A stretch of 64,000 nt of DNA from RBG-16-66-20 sp040752005 (GCA_040752005.1 JBFMFX010000003.1:62001-126000), one strand, 5' to 3'; positions 17,615 to 25,820 are shown, numbered from the stretch's first letter. Numbers and translations are program-made. Notes: generated from the sequence alone by a model not told the origin.

Positions 17615-18685
17615 GTGATTTTCCGGCAACTGTTCGACCCGCAGTCCGCGACCTATACCTACCTTCTCGCCGACTCGGCGACGCTCGAGGCGGTGCTGAT
17701 TGACCCGGTATTCGAGCAGGCACGGCGCGATGCGGCGCTGGCCGCCGAGCTGGGTGTCAAGCTCGTCTGGACGCTGGAGACGCACGTGCACGCCGACCAC
17801 GTCACCGGCGCGTGGCTGCTCAGGCGCCGCCTCGGCTCGAGAATCGCCCTTGGGGCGAAGACCGGCGCCGAGGGTGCCGACCGGCTGCTCGCGCACGGCG
17901 AGCGGATCGAGTTCGGCCGGCGCTATCTCGTTGCACTGGAGACGCCCGGGCACACCGCCGGCTGTCTGTCGTACGTGCTGGATAACGAAACGATGGTGTT
18001 CACGGGCGATACGCTGCTCATCCGCGGCTGCGGGCGCACCGACTTCCAGAGCGGGGACGCGCGCAGGCTCTACCGCTCGGTACGCGATCGTCTGTTCGCG
18101 CTGCCCGGGACTTGTCTCGTCTATCCCGCCCACGACTATCGGGGCCTCACCTGCTCCAGCATCGCCGAGGAAAAGCGCTTCAATCCGCGCCTTGGCGAGG
18201 CGGTGGCCGAGGACGACTTCGTCGGCTACATGACGCATCTCGGATTGCCGCATCCGAAACAGATGGAGGTCGCGGTGCCGGCCAACCTGCGCTGCGGGAG
18301 GCCCGAGAAACAGGCTGCGTTCGACGATGAGCCGGACTGGGCGCCGCTCGTTTTCACCTTTGCTGGCATCTGGGAGGTTCATCCCGAGTGGCTGGAGGAG
18401 AATCTCGACCGGGTACAGGTCGTGGACGTGCGCGAGCCTTCCGAGTTCAACGGGCCGCTCGGACATATCCCCGGCGCAAAGCTGATCCCTCTCGGCACGC
18501 TCGCGCAGCGCGCGAAGGAACTGGTCGGCGCAAAGCCGGTGGTGACCGTGTGCCGCTCCGGCGCGCGCTCGGCGCAGGCGACGGTGCTGCTGCGCCAGCA
18601 CGGCATCACCCGGGCGGCGAACCTCGCCGGCGGCATGCTGCGCTGGCGCGCGCTCGGCTACCGCGCCGAAGGCGCCCGCGACTGA
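17615..18685 (+). CDS. Persulfide dioxygenase (ETHE1-like) fused to rhodanese
   Basis: 356-residue fusion protein. The N-terminal metallo-beta-lactamase domain (about 1-235) has the iron site THVHADHVTG, ETPGHTAGC and FTGDTLLIRGCGRTDFQ typical of ETHE1 persulfide dioxygenases. The C-terminal rhodanese domain (about 255-350) has the active-site loop VCRSGARSAQA. Such PRF/CstB-type fusions oxidise glutathione persulfide to sulfite and transfer sulfane sulfur. The GTG at 17615 starts directly before the conserved IFRQLFDPQSATYTYLL. It ends at the first base of a perfect palindrome. Confidence 0.93.
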   Translation: MIFRQLFDPQSATYTYLLADSATLEAVLIDPVFEQARRDAALAAELGVKLVWTLETHVHADHVTGAWLLRRRLGSRIALGAKTGAEGADRLLAHGERIEFGRRYLVALETPGHTAGCLSYVLDNETMVFTGDTLLIRGCGRTDFQSGDARRLYRSVRDRLFALPGTCLVYPAHDYRGLTCSSIAEEKRFNPRLGEAVAEDDFVGYMTHLGLPHPKQMEVAVPANLRCGRPEKQAAFDDEPDWAPLVFTFAGIWEVHPEWLEENLDRVQVVDVREPSEFNGPLGHIPGAKLIPLGTLAQRAKELVGAKPVVTVCRSGARSAQATVLLRQHGITRAANLAGGMLRWRALGYRAEGARD

Positions 18686-18720
18686 AAAACAGGGTCAGAC
18701 CCGGGTCTGACCCTGTTTTT
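18685..18720. terminator. Perfect 36-bp palindrome, bidirectional terminator / REP-like repeat
   Basis: 18-bp arms form a loop-free inverted repeat beginning with A5 and ending with T5, so on either strand it gives a GC stem followed by a U-run. It sits between convergent genes and should end both transcripts. The core (ACAGGGTCAGACC) is one I recall as a repeat in many proteobacterial genomes. The stop of the minus-strand FAD monooxygenase (18695-18697) lies inside it. Confidence 0.8.
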
Positions 18721-20509
18721 GTGTCGGGGCGGCGGCGCGGATTGCGGCTTGCGCCGGGCCCGGCGCAAGGCGGCTGGCGAGCGCGACCGCGAGGCGCGCG
18801 AGCGCCCGTTCTCGCTCGGATCCGGGAACGCCCGCCAGAAACGCTGCGAAGGCGTCGAAGAGCCGGTCGCGGTCGTGGATCGTTTCCGGCGCTGGCGAAG
18901 CGGAAGGCGTCGCACGCCCTTCGCGGAACGCCATCACCTGCGCAATCGCCTGCTCTGCAAATTTCAGGTCGATTCCGCGGCAGCGCGCGAGCACGTGACC
19001 GTCGGGTCGCACGACGTAAGTGGCGCCTTCCGGGGGCACTGCGTAGCGCTCCCAGAGCGCCTCGTTGCCCTCGCGGGGGACCGCGCCGGGGGCAGCGCCG
19101 AAAAGGAGCGTCGCGAAGTCTCCGCGCAAGCGGTCCACGAGGTAGCCGGCGCCGAGCCGGCCGTCAGGCGTGGCACTTCCGGGCGCGGCAAGCGGCGCGC
19201 CGATGGCGTCGGCGTGCGCGTTGAGGGGCGAGTCGTAGTAGTCGCAGGCGGTCGAAAGCCGGCCGACGTTGACCAGTGGGCGCATCGCCGGTTCGGCCTG
19301 CGCAAGGTCGAGGATCGCATCGCGCAACAGCCGCTGCTCGGCGTTCTCCGGACCGATGAAGCACGCGCTGCGCGTGGCGATCTCGACCGCCTCGCGCGCG
19401 GCGCGGTGCCGCTCGTGCTCGTAGGTGAGGAGCAGGTCCGAATGGGCCCGGCCGGCGAGCACGAGCGCCAGCTTCCAGCCAAGGTTGTTCGCGTCCTGGA
19501 TCGCGCGGTTGCCGCCGCGCGCGCCGAACGGCGAGTGCTGCGCGGCGGCATCGCCCAGGAAGAACACGCGACCGTGAACGAGCTTCTCCAGATAGCGTTT
19601 GCGAAAGCGCCAGGGGCCGACCCAGACGATCTCGAACTTCGCCTTCGGCCCGAGGAGCTTTCGCAGCCGGCTCTTTGCGCGCTCCGGCGTCGCTTCGGCC
19701 TCCGGGTCCGCGTACTGCGAGATCTGCCAGTCGGTGCGCCAGACCCCGTCGGCCATCTGGTGATACCAGATCGCGCCGCCGGTGTTCGCCGGATCGTCCA
19801 GGTAGACGTTGCGTACCGCCGGCTCGCGCCGCGCAAAGCGCACGTCGGCGATGCACCAGTAGTCCTCCATCAGTGCGTGCACCGCGTCGCGCGCGCGAAG
19901 TTTTCTGCGCACCATGCTGTGCGCGCCGTCGCAGGCGAGGAGGTACTGGGCCCGCGCCCGGTAGCGGCCCTCGGGGGTGCGCACGGTGAGCTCCACGCCG
20001 CGCGCGTCCTGACGCACGTCGGTGACCCGGTTCTTCCAGCGCAGGTCCACGCCGGGCATGCGCGCGATCGCCTCGACCAGGTACTGCTCGACGTAGAACT
20101 GCTGGAGATTGACGAACGCGGGAAACTTCTGGTCCTTCTCCGGCTGCAGGTCGAAGCGATACAGGAGCTTGCCGCTGCGGTAGACCTCGCCCTCGTTCCA
20201 GGTGACGCCCTTGGCGCGGATGCGCTCGGCGACGCCGAAGCGGTCGAGGATTTCCAGCGAGCGCTTCGCGTAGCAGATGCCACGCGAAGAAAGTCCCTGC
20301 GCGCCGACGGTGTTGTCCTCGTCGAGGAGCACCGTTTGCACGCCGCGGCTGCCGAGCTCGAGCGCGGCGGTCAATCCGGCGAGCCCTGCGCCGACGACGA
20401 CGACCGGATATTCGCCCGCCGCGCCGCGCGCGAGTTCTGGCGGCGTGCGGTACTCGTATTCCGGCAGGCGATAGCCCGGCATCGCTTGCGGCGGATACGT
20501 TCGGCGCAT
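18695..20509 (-). CDS. FAD-dependent aromatic-ring monooxygenase
   Basis: 604-residue flavoprotein hydroxylase of the MhpA/PheA type. An N-terminal FAD loop (VVVVGAGLAGLTAALELGSRG), the central CDGAHSMVRRKL and the second FAD motif GDAAAQHSPFGARGGNRAIQDANN are followed by a C-terminal thioredoxin-like region. It probably hydroxylates a phenolic substrate with NAD(P)H and O2. The last residues (QKQGQTRV) are encoded by the terminator palindrome, so the true C-terminus may have been replaced. It starts 18 bp from gltX, divergently. Confidence 0.87.
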   Translation of the reverse strand: MRRTYPPQAMPGYRLPEYEYRTPPELARGAAGEYPVVVVGAGLAGLTAALELGSRGVQTVLLDEDNTVGAQGLSSRGICYAKRSLEILDRFGVAERIRAKGVTWNEGEVYRSGKLLYRFDLQPEKDQKFPAFVNLQQFYVEQYLVEAIARMPGVDLRWKNRVTDVRQDARGVELTVRTPEGRYRARAQYLLACDGAHSMVRRKLRARDAVHALMEDYWCIADVRFARREPAVRNVYLDDPANTGGAIWYHQMADGVWRTDWQISQYADPEAEATPERAKSRLRKLLGPKAKFEIVWVGPWRFRKRYLEKLVHGRVFFLGDAAAQHSPFGARGGNRAIQDANNLGWKLALVLAGRAHSDLLLTYEHERHRAAREAVEIATRSACFIGPENAEQRLLRDAILDLAQAEPAMRPLVNVGRLSTACDYYDSPLNAHADAIGAPLAAPGSATPDGRLGAGYLVDRLRGDFATLLFGAAPGAVPREGNEALWERYAVPPEGATYVVRPDGHVLARCRGIDLKFAEQAIAQVMAFREGRATPSASPAPETIHDRDRLFDAFAAFLAGVPGSERERALARLAVALASRLAPGPAQAAIRAAAPTQKQGQTRV

Positions 20510-20527
20510 GCGAAAATCCTAGCACCG

Positions 20528-21922
20528 ATGACCGTCCGCACCCGCTTCGCACCGAGCCCCACCGGGTATCTGCACATCGGCGGTGCGCGCACCGCGCTCT
20601 TCTCGTGGGCGTACGCGCGCCGCCACGGCGGAAAGTTCATCCTGCGCATCGAGGACACCGATACCGAGCGCTCGACGCAGCAGTCGGTGGCCGCGATCCT
20701 GGACAGCCTGCAGTGGCTGGGCATCGTCTGGGACGAAGGCCCGTTCTTCCAGATGCAGCGCCTGGCGCGCTATCGCGAAGTCGCCGAGCGACTGATCGCC
20801 ACCGGGCACGCCTACCGCTGCTGGATGACGAAGGAGGAGCTGGAGGCGCTGCGCAGGCAACAGGTAGAGAAGGGTCTCAAGCCCCGCTACGACGGCCGCT
20901 GGCGCCCGGAGCGCGCCAAGGCGCTCGGACTCGTGCCGCCCGCCGACCGGCCGCCGGTGATCCGCTTTCGCACGCCGGAGGAGGGCGCGGTCGGCTGGAA
21001 CGACCTCGTCAAGGGACCGATCGAGTTTCCGAACGCGGAGCTGGACGACCTCGTGCTGCTGCGCGCCGACGGCATCCCGACCTACAACTTCGGCGTGGTG
21101 GTGGACGATCTCGACATGGAGATCACTCACGTCATCCGCGGCGACGACCATGTCAACAACACGCCGCGGCAGATCCACATCTTCCGCGCGCTCGGGGCGA
21201 AGCTGCCGGAGTTCGCGCATGTGCCGATGATCCTCGGCCCGGACGGCGAGCGGCTCTCCAAGCGCCACGGCGCGGTGAGCGTGACGCAGTACCGCGACGA
21301 GGGATACCTTCCGGAGGCGCTGGTCAATGCCCTTGCGCGCCTCGGCTGGTCGCACGGCGACGATGAGATCTTCAGCATCGAGCAGTTCGTCGCCTGGTTC
21401 GACCTCGCGCACGTCAGCCGCTCGCCGGCGCAGTTCAACCCGGAAAAGGCGCTCTGGATCAACCAGCAGTACATCCGCAGGGCCGACGATGCGCGCCTTG
21501 CCGCGCTCGTCGCGCCGTATCTCGGGGAGGAACTTTCCGGCGGTCCGCCGCTGGAGCGCGTGGTGGCGCTCGTCAAGAGCCGGGCGGCGACGCTCGTGCA
21601 GCTCGCCGACGAGGCGCGATTTTTCTACCGCTACGTCGCACCTTCGCCGGCGAGCGTGGCGGAAATGGTGAACGACAGGACGCGTCCGGCCCTCAAGATG
21701 CTGGAAGCGCGTCTCGCGGAAACGCCGTGGGACAGAAAGTCCATCGGCGCGGCGATCTCGTCGGTGCTCAAGGCGACCGGCCTGACGATGCCGGAGCTCG
21801 CGATGCCGGCGCGGCTACTGGTCACCGGCCGCAGCCAGACGCCCTCGCTCGACGCGGTGCTGGAGCTGCTCGGGCGCGAGGCCGTGCTCGCGCGCCTGGC
21901 GCACCATCTCGATGCCGACTGA
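20528..21922 (+). CDS. gltX: Glutamyl-tRNA synthetase
   Basis: 464-residue class I synthetase that charges tRNA-Glu. The HIGH motif is in SPTGYLHIGGARTALFSW and the KMSKS equivalent in GERLSKRHGAVSVTQY. The length is normal. The ATG at 20528 gives MTVRTRFAPSPTG, the standard N-terminus. A tRNA-Ala and its own substrate tRNA-Glu follow within 150 bp. Confidence 0.97.
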   Translation: MTVRTRFAPSPTGYLHIGGARTALFSWAYARRHGGKFILRIEDTDTERSTQQSVAAILDSLQWLGIVWDEGPFFQMQRLARYREVAERLIATGHAYRCWMTKEELEALRRQQVEKGLKPRYDGRWRPERAKALGLVPPADRPPVIRFRTPEEGAVGWNDLVKGPIEFPNAELDDLVLLRADGIPTYNFGVVVDDLDMEITHVIRGDDHVNNTPRQIHIFRALGAKLPEFAHVPMILGPDGERLSKRHGAVSVTQYRDEGYLPEALVNALARLGWSHGDDEIFSIEQFVAWFDLAHVSRSPAQFNPEKALWINQQYIRRADDARLAALVAPYLGEELSGGPPLERVVALVKSRAATLVQLADEARFFYRYVAPSPASVAEMVNDRTRPALKMLEARLAETPWDRKSIGAAISSVLKATGLTMPELAMPARLLVTGRSQTPSLDAVLELLGREAVLARLAHHLDAD

Positions 21923-21950
21923 AGCGCTCGCCCGGGGGTGAGGATTTCGT

Positions 21951-21956
21951 TATAAT
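21951..21956 (+). promoter_or_regulatory. -10 element of the tRNA-Ala/tRNA-Glu operon
   Basis: A perfect TATAAT lies 14 bp upstream of the tRNA-Ala 5' end, in the short gap after gltX. No convincing -35 is visible 17 bp upstream. It probably drives both tRNAs. Confidence 0.6.
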
Positions 21957-21970
21957 TCGCGCCCTTGCGT

Positions 21971-22046
<76 letters not shown>

Positions 22047-22070
22047 CCAAGACCTGAAGCTCGCCTTCAA

Positions 22071-22146
22071 GTCCCCATCGTCTAGAGGCCTAGGACATCG
22101 CCCTTTCACGGCGGTAACCGGGGTTCGAATCCCCGTGGGGACGCCA
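22071..22146 (+). tRNA. tRNA-Glu(UUC)
   Basis: 76 nt with encoded CCA. The acceptor stem GTCCCCA pairs with TGGGGAC. The anticodon loop CTTTCAC gives anticodon UUC, and the T-arm is GGTTCGAATCC. Its last bases (22134-22145) recur at 24722-24733, beyond a block of mobile debris. Confidence 0.96.
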
Positions 22147-22247
22147 GGAACTTCAGGTAGTTACGTTCAATTCTCCGCCGATTCCGGCAGACTTACCAAA
22201 CGCTTACCAAATCATCCGAAGCGGAAGACGCCGGAATCCGGTCTTCA

Positions 22248-22544
22248 TCAGGGCGGATCGCGGTCGAGAAACGCGAGCTCGAGCGCGACGGCGTGCAGGG
22301 AGCGGTTTACCAGCCGGTCGTGCTCCTCGATCAAGCGATGGAACGTGCGCCAGCGCATCCCTTTCGGCTTGGGGCCTTGGCCGTTGAGGATACCGGGTTC
22401 CCATCCCAGGCGCTCCCTGATGCGTTCTGCGCGCCGCCTCGCGCGGCCGCCGGCGTCCTCGCGCGCGCTCGCGCAGGCGAGCCGGTAGCAATGCGGGCAG
22501 GCGAAGATGCCGCCGCCATAGAGGATCGCGACGCGCCGGGCGCA
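22248..22544 (-). pseudogene. 3' fragment of a conserved zinc-ribbon protein found in mobile/variable DNA
   Basis: About 98 residues from RRVAILYGGGIFACPHCYRL through REDAGGRARRRAERIRERLGW to the stop. I recognise this as the C-terminal half of a conserved hypothetical protein common near tRNAs and mobile DNA (zinc ribbon, then a helical KPKGMRWRTFHRL motif). The N-terminal half is missing, and the upstream sequence switches to an IS21-like start. It is therefore a truncated gene of unknown function. Confidence 0.6.
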
Positions 22545-22546
22545 GC

Positions 22547-22615
22547 CGCGCGCGCGATGTCGCGGTCGGAATCGCCCCGGCGCACGCGCACCAGGACCTG
22601 TCGGACCTGAAACAT
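22547..22615 (-). pseudogene. IS21-type istA 5' fragment
   Basis: The ATG at 22615 opens MFQVRQVLVRVRRGDSDRDIARA, which resembles the helix-turn-helix start of IS21-family IstA transposases. After 23 residues it runs directly into the zinc-ribbon fragment in another frame. Only this start is preserved; no istB or IS21 termini are visible. Identification is from motif memory alone. Confidence 0.5.
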
Positions 22616-22792
22616 CTCGATTCTCCTTCGGGCCACCGCGTTCTCCCCGGGCAAAAAGCCCGCAGGGCTGCGGCCCCGCCGCCTGATTGACCGTCGTCTC
22701 AGATGAGTCCGCCGCGTCCCCAATCGGGCTCGATTCAAAACATGCTTGACAGGGAAAAAGCAGGGAGGCTCGTCGCCTCTTGACAGGCCCAT

Positions 22793-22877
22793 GCCAACTC
22801 AACGTTCGCCACAACCGGCAGCCAAAAGGAGAGCGAAGCGTCGCCTTTGGCTGTCCGTGTTGATGGTGTCGTTAGGC
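22793..22877 (-). other. attC-like recombination site (candidate, decayed)
   Basis: An 85-bp imperfect palindrome of integron attC layout. On the minus strand it begins with a perfect RYYYAAC box (GCCTAAC, 22871-22877) and ends in a near-consensus GTTGGC (22793-22798). Inside are CCACAAC (22809-22815) and GTTGATGG (22859-22866), pairing with one bulged base, and a strong inner stem (22820-22830 with 22844-22852). It lies 49 bp after the stop of the SRPBCC gene, where a cassette attC would sit. No integrase is nearby. Confidence 0.45.
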
Positions 22878-22926
22878 TTCAGTTCTCCGGTATACCTTCG
22901 GCTGAAAACTCAGTGCGCGCCAGACC

Positions 22927-23418
22927 CTACGCGAGCGACGCAAAATGCTTTAACGCATCGTTGACCATCTGCTGTGTGCACCACTTAGCATAGTACCTGC
23001 CAAACAGGCGGCCGAGCCATCGCGCAGGCGTTTTCTCGGGCAGTGCATAGTCGATAAAGACGCGGAGCATCGAACCATTCTCCTGGGGCGTCAACTCGCA
23101 ACCCATTCGGTAAGGACCGATCACAAGCAGTTTCGGCGAGCCCATAGTTTCCCAGACCTTGCGGTGTGGAGGGTTACGTTCCGTCACAACTTCCTCAACC
23201 GAAAGCTCAATACCGAATGCTCGCCCGGCCAGGCGGATCCGCGATCCGACGCTTTTCCCCTGAGCCTCATCGAGCTGAATCTCCATCCGGCCCCCGCCCA
23301 TCTTCCACGAAGATTTACTCATGTGAGAGGACAAGCGCGTGTGGTCATCAATGAAAGCAAAAACTCGATCCATCGGGGATGGGACAAATGCGCTCGTTTC
23401 GTAATGCTCCGTCAGCAT
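22927..23418 (-). CDS. SRPBCC-superfamily (START/Bet v1-like) protein
   Basis: 163-residue single-domain protein with the helix-grip pattern: an N-terminal strand TEHYETSAFVPSPMDRVFAFIDDHTRLSSHM, a central run of strands (GSRIRLAGRAFGIELSVEEVV, RKVWETMGSPKLLVIGPYRM) and a long C-terminal helix. Such proteins bind hydrophobic ligands; no specific function can be given. The start MLTEHYET at 23418 fits the fold. Base composition is less GC-rich than its neighbours, and it sits among mobile debris beside an attC-like site, so it was probably acquired. Confidence 0.8.
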   Translation of the reverse strand: MLTEHYETSAFVPSPMDRVFAFIDDHTRLSSHMSKSSWKMGGGRMEIQLDEAQGKSVGSRIRLAGRAFGIELSVEEVVTERNPPHRKVWETMGSPKLLVIGPYRMGCELTPQENGSMLRVFIDYALPEKTPARWLGRLFGRYYAKWCTQQMVNDALKHFASLA

Positions 23419-23438
23419 AGGTATGAACCTCGCTAGAG

Positions 23439-23837
23439 CTGGTCCCCAAAAACTGGACAGGCCGATAGGCGATAGAACGGCTCCCCGTGGAAGCACTTGT
23501 GAGAGGGGCAGACGCGATGAGAAGGCCCCGTAGGAACCACAGTGCCGGGTTCAAGGCGAAGGTGGCACTGGCGGCGATTCGCGGCGACAAGACGCTCGCG
23601 GAGCTGGCCGAGCACTTCCAGGTGCACCCCAACCAGATCACGCAGTGAAAGGCGCAGTTCCTGGAGCGAGCGCCGACGCTGTGTGACGGTGCGCCGGCGC
23701 CCTCGCCGGATGCCACCGGCACGATCCGGGCGCTGCAGGCGAGGGTGGGGCAGCTCGCGATGGAGAGAGTTTTTAGAAAGCGCGCTCAACAGGCGGACTT
23801 GTCCGACCCGAAATTCTGTCCAGCCAGACGGGGCCAG
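23439..23837 (+). mobile_element. Internally deleted IS3-family element (MITE-like remnant)
   Basis: About 399 bp bounded by imperfect 22-bp terminal inverted repeats (23439-23460 and 23816-23837). Both outer ends read CTGG and both inner ends read CTGGACAG. It contains only the first orfA-like frame; orfB, with its DDE domain, is absent. A complete element would be about 1.2-1.4 kb. It lies between the SRPBCC start and the HPP gene end. No clear target-site duplication is seen. Confidence 0.7.
23517..23830 (+). pseudogene. IS3-family orfA remnant with nonsense mutation
   Basis: The ATG at 23517 opens MRRPRRNHSAGFKAKVALAA, then IRGDKTLAELAEHFQVHPNQITQ, a classic IS3-group OrfA helix-turn-helix. 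The next codon is TGA (23646-23648), where the family has Trp (QITQWKAQ). Reading continues in frame as KAQFLERAPTL through VGQLAMER, then diverges. The protein would be 43 residues and inactive. Confidence 0.75.
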
Positions 23838-23858
23838 CTCAGGTTTGGCGCCGGACTG

Positions 23859-24371
23859 TTACTTACTCCAGCCGCCCCAAAGTACTGACGGGGGCGAGCA
23901 TTCAAACCATGCCACGGGATAGTGCACCAGGCCGGGGAGCATTCGACTCCACACGAACGCCACCCCTGCCAGGGCGAGGACACCGATGAAGACCGTGTTC
24001 CAAAGTGCGGCAAAGCCGGAGTGAGCGGCGACCATGATGAGGGGATTTGCTCCAGCCGGTGGATGAACTGTTTTGGTGAGCAGCATGAGCGCGAGAGCGA
24101 GCGCTTGAGCCAAGGCATAGACCCACAACGCATCGCCGAACAGCTGATAGCAGACAACTCCGACGAACGCGCCGCCAAGATGTCCGCCAAAAAGTGCACG
24201 AGGCTGCGCAGCGGGGGCGCGCGTAAGACCGAAAAGAAAAACGGTGGAGCCGCCCAGCGAAGCCAGCAAGAACGGCGACGTCGGCGGAGCCACAAGCCAG
24301 AGGGCAAGCGAAATTCCGACCGTAGCGCCTACCAAGCAATATAGGAAACGAAAGACCGTGATGAGAGTCAC
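23859..24371 (-). CDS. HPP-family integral membrane protein
   Basis: 170-residue membrane protein with about four to five helices and the name-giving HPP motif in LTKTVHPPAGANPLIMVAAHSG. HPP proteins are inner-membrane proteins; some are linked to nitrite transport. A GTG at 24371 is proposed as the start because the 25 upstream in-frame residues are Arg/Pro-rich and come from repeat-like DNA. No Shine-Dalgarno is obvious. It lies between the IS3 remnant and a methyltransferase fragment. Confidence 0.7.
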   Translation of the reverse strand: MTLITVFRFLYCLVGATVGISLALWLVAPPTSPFLLASLGGSTVFLFGLTRAPAAQPRALFGGHLGGAFVGVVCYQLFGDALWVYALAQALALALMLLTKTVHPPAGANPLIMVAAHSGFAALWNTVFIGVLALAGVAFVWSRMLPGLVHYPVAWFECSPPSVLWGGWSK

Positions 24372-24471
24372 AGGTGAGCACCTGACGCTCCGGTTCGGCG
24401 GCGCGCGGCGCAGCAGACCGGCCGCTGCAACCGGTTGTTCGCGCACCGCCGAAGGCGCGGTTGATGGTATC

Positions 24472-24673
24472 GTCCTCGGGCTCGCGTCGCAAGCGTAATG
24501 ATGTATTCACGGCCCCAGCGCACCTTGCCATCCGCGGGCGTGATATGTCCACGGTAGGGGTCGATCAAATCCTTGCGAAACGCTGCCGCCCTGTCCGGTG
24601 CTAGGGCATGGTATGCGCGGTGAGTCGGGCCGTATTTGTCGAGGAACAGGTCGGCGAGCCGGTCGGGTGTGCG
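24472..24673 (-). pseudogene. C-terminal fragment of a SAM-dependent methyltransferase (tentative)
   Basis: About 65 residues, from RLADLFLDKYGPTHRAYHAL to GREYIITLATRARGR, resemble the last helices and strands of UbiE/UbiG-like methyltransferases. No SAM-binding part is present upstream; the frame runs into unrelated repeat-like DNA beyond 24680. Downstream, the in-frame extension (YHQPRLRRCANNRLQRP) also looks like a dispersed repeat. It cannot be functional. Confidence 0.4.
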
Positions 24674-24721
24674 AGGCGTACGCCAACCTCTATCGTTGGG
24701 GCAGGGGTGCCCGCGACTCTT

Positions 24722-24751
24722 CGTGGGGACGCCCGCCGCTCCGGCGGCGGG
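24722..24751. repeat. 12-bp copy of tRNA-Glu 3' end plus GC-rich hairpin
   Basis: CGTGGGGACGCC (24722-24733) is identical to bases 22134-22145 at the tRNA-Glu 3' end. It runs into a hairpin with 8-bp arms (24732-24739 and 24744-24751), 26 bp beyond the stop of the minus-strand amidohydrolase. It could be a decayed attachment-site copy marking the right end of the 22.1-24.7 kb debris block, or simply a REP/terminator element. Confidence 0.4.
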
Positions 24752-24776
24752 ACTACGTTCCGATGGCCGCGGGTGG

Positions 24777-25820
24777 CTACGGCAAGCGGTACAGGCGGCC
24801 GGCGTTCTCCAGGGCGATGCGGCGCGCGAGATCCGGCGGCAGTTGATCCACCAGGGCGCGCAGGTTGTCGAGCGTCGCCTTCATGACTTGCGCGCGCACC
24901 GCGCCCGGCTGGGGCGGGTGGAACATGTCGCTGCCAAGCACGAAGCGATCTGGATACTCCTCGAACAGCTTCAACCATCCCGGTTTCAGCCGGCCGTTTT
25001 CGTCCAGGGCGAAAGCAGGATGCGGGGAGCCGCGCGCGACGCGCACGCTCATGAAGAGGTTCGGATGGCGCGCAAGCAGCTCGCGGCACAGTTGCGGCGT
25101 GCGCGTGCGGATCGGGTCGCTGCCGGCGTGCGCCCAGACGATTCTGGCGCTCCGGTTGTGCGCGAGCAGCCGCTCGAATGCCGCCAGATTTTCCTTGATC
25201 TCGGCAGGATTGCTCGGACTCTGCGGCAGCGGTGGCGGCAGCGGCGCGATGTCGCGCGGCACGGCGTCGAAGTGGATGTCGATTGGCACCTCCTTTTCCG
25301 CGGCGATGTCGGCCAGCAGGAGCAGGAGCGGATGGTCGGCCGGCACGGACTCATACGGGTGGCGCGAGCCCATGTGCGGCAACGAAAGATGATGCACGGC
25401 GATCTCGCCGAAGCCGACCGCGCCGAGCGCGAGTATTTCCTCGGCGCGCTTCCGGAAGCTCAGGCGCAGCCCGTCGTCAACGTCCCGGGGCGCGGTTTGA
25501 TGCAGCATGGGATTGAGCGAGCCGCCGCCGCCCAGGAGCAGCAAGCGGCCGTCCTGCGCAGTGACGACGCGGCGCAGCTCCTCGATGTCGTAGAGCAACC
25601 GGTTGCTCGGCGCCTGTGGCGGCGGCATGAGCAGGCTGCGCCGGATGCCGAGCCGGGTCATCTCGGCAACCGCCACCTCGCGCGCGGCAGCGAACTGGCC
25701 CACTCCGCCCATCTGCTCGAGATGGGCGTGCGTGTCTATCAGCTCCGGTTGCGCGGCGCGTGAGGAGATGACCAGACAGAACAGCGCCGCGAATCCGGCG
25801 ATGACGCTTCGCACCATCAT
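24777..25820 (-). CDS. Exported amidohydrolase-fold protein
   Basis: 347-residue TIM-barrel hydrolase with an N-terminal signal peptide (MMVRSVIAGFAALFCLVISSRA). Metal ligands are seen in IDTHAHLEQ (HxH), IDIHFDA, IVWAHAGSDP and VLGSDMFHPP, so the metal site looks complete. Export to the periplasm is predicted. A strong Shine-Dalgarno (GGAGG, six bases before the first ATG) supports the start at 25820. The substrate is unknown. It lies between the mobile debris block and tRNA-Lys. Confidence 0.82.
   Translation of the reverse strand: MMVRSVIAGFAALFCLVISSRAAQPELIDTHAHLEQMGGVGQFAAAREVAVAEMTRLGIRRSLLMPPPQAPSNRLLYDIEELRRVVTAQDGRLLLLGGGGSLNPMLHQTAPRDVDDGLRLSFRKRAEEILALGAVGFGEIAVHHLSLPHMGSRHPYESVPADHPLLLLLADIAAEKEVPIDIHFDAVPRDIAPLPPPLPQSPSNPAEIKENLAAFERLLAHNRSARIVWAHAGSDPIRTRTPQLCRELLARHPNLFMSVRVARGSPHPAFALDENGRLKPGWLKLFEEYPDRFVLGSDMFHPPQPGAVRAQVMKATLDNLRALVDQLPPDLARRIALENAGRLYRLP

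Noticed and set aside
18719..20527. A 600-codon upstream extension of gltX
   Set aside because: It is antisense shadow of the FAD monooxygenase; GltX starts at MTVRTRFAPSPTG.
24372..24446. An N-terminal extension of the HPP protein (MREQPVAAAGLLRRAPPNRS)
   Set aside because: Arg/Pro-rich residues come from repeat-like DNA and have no counterpart in HPP proteins; the GTG at 24371 is preferred.
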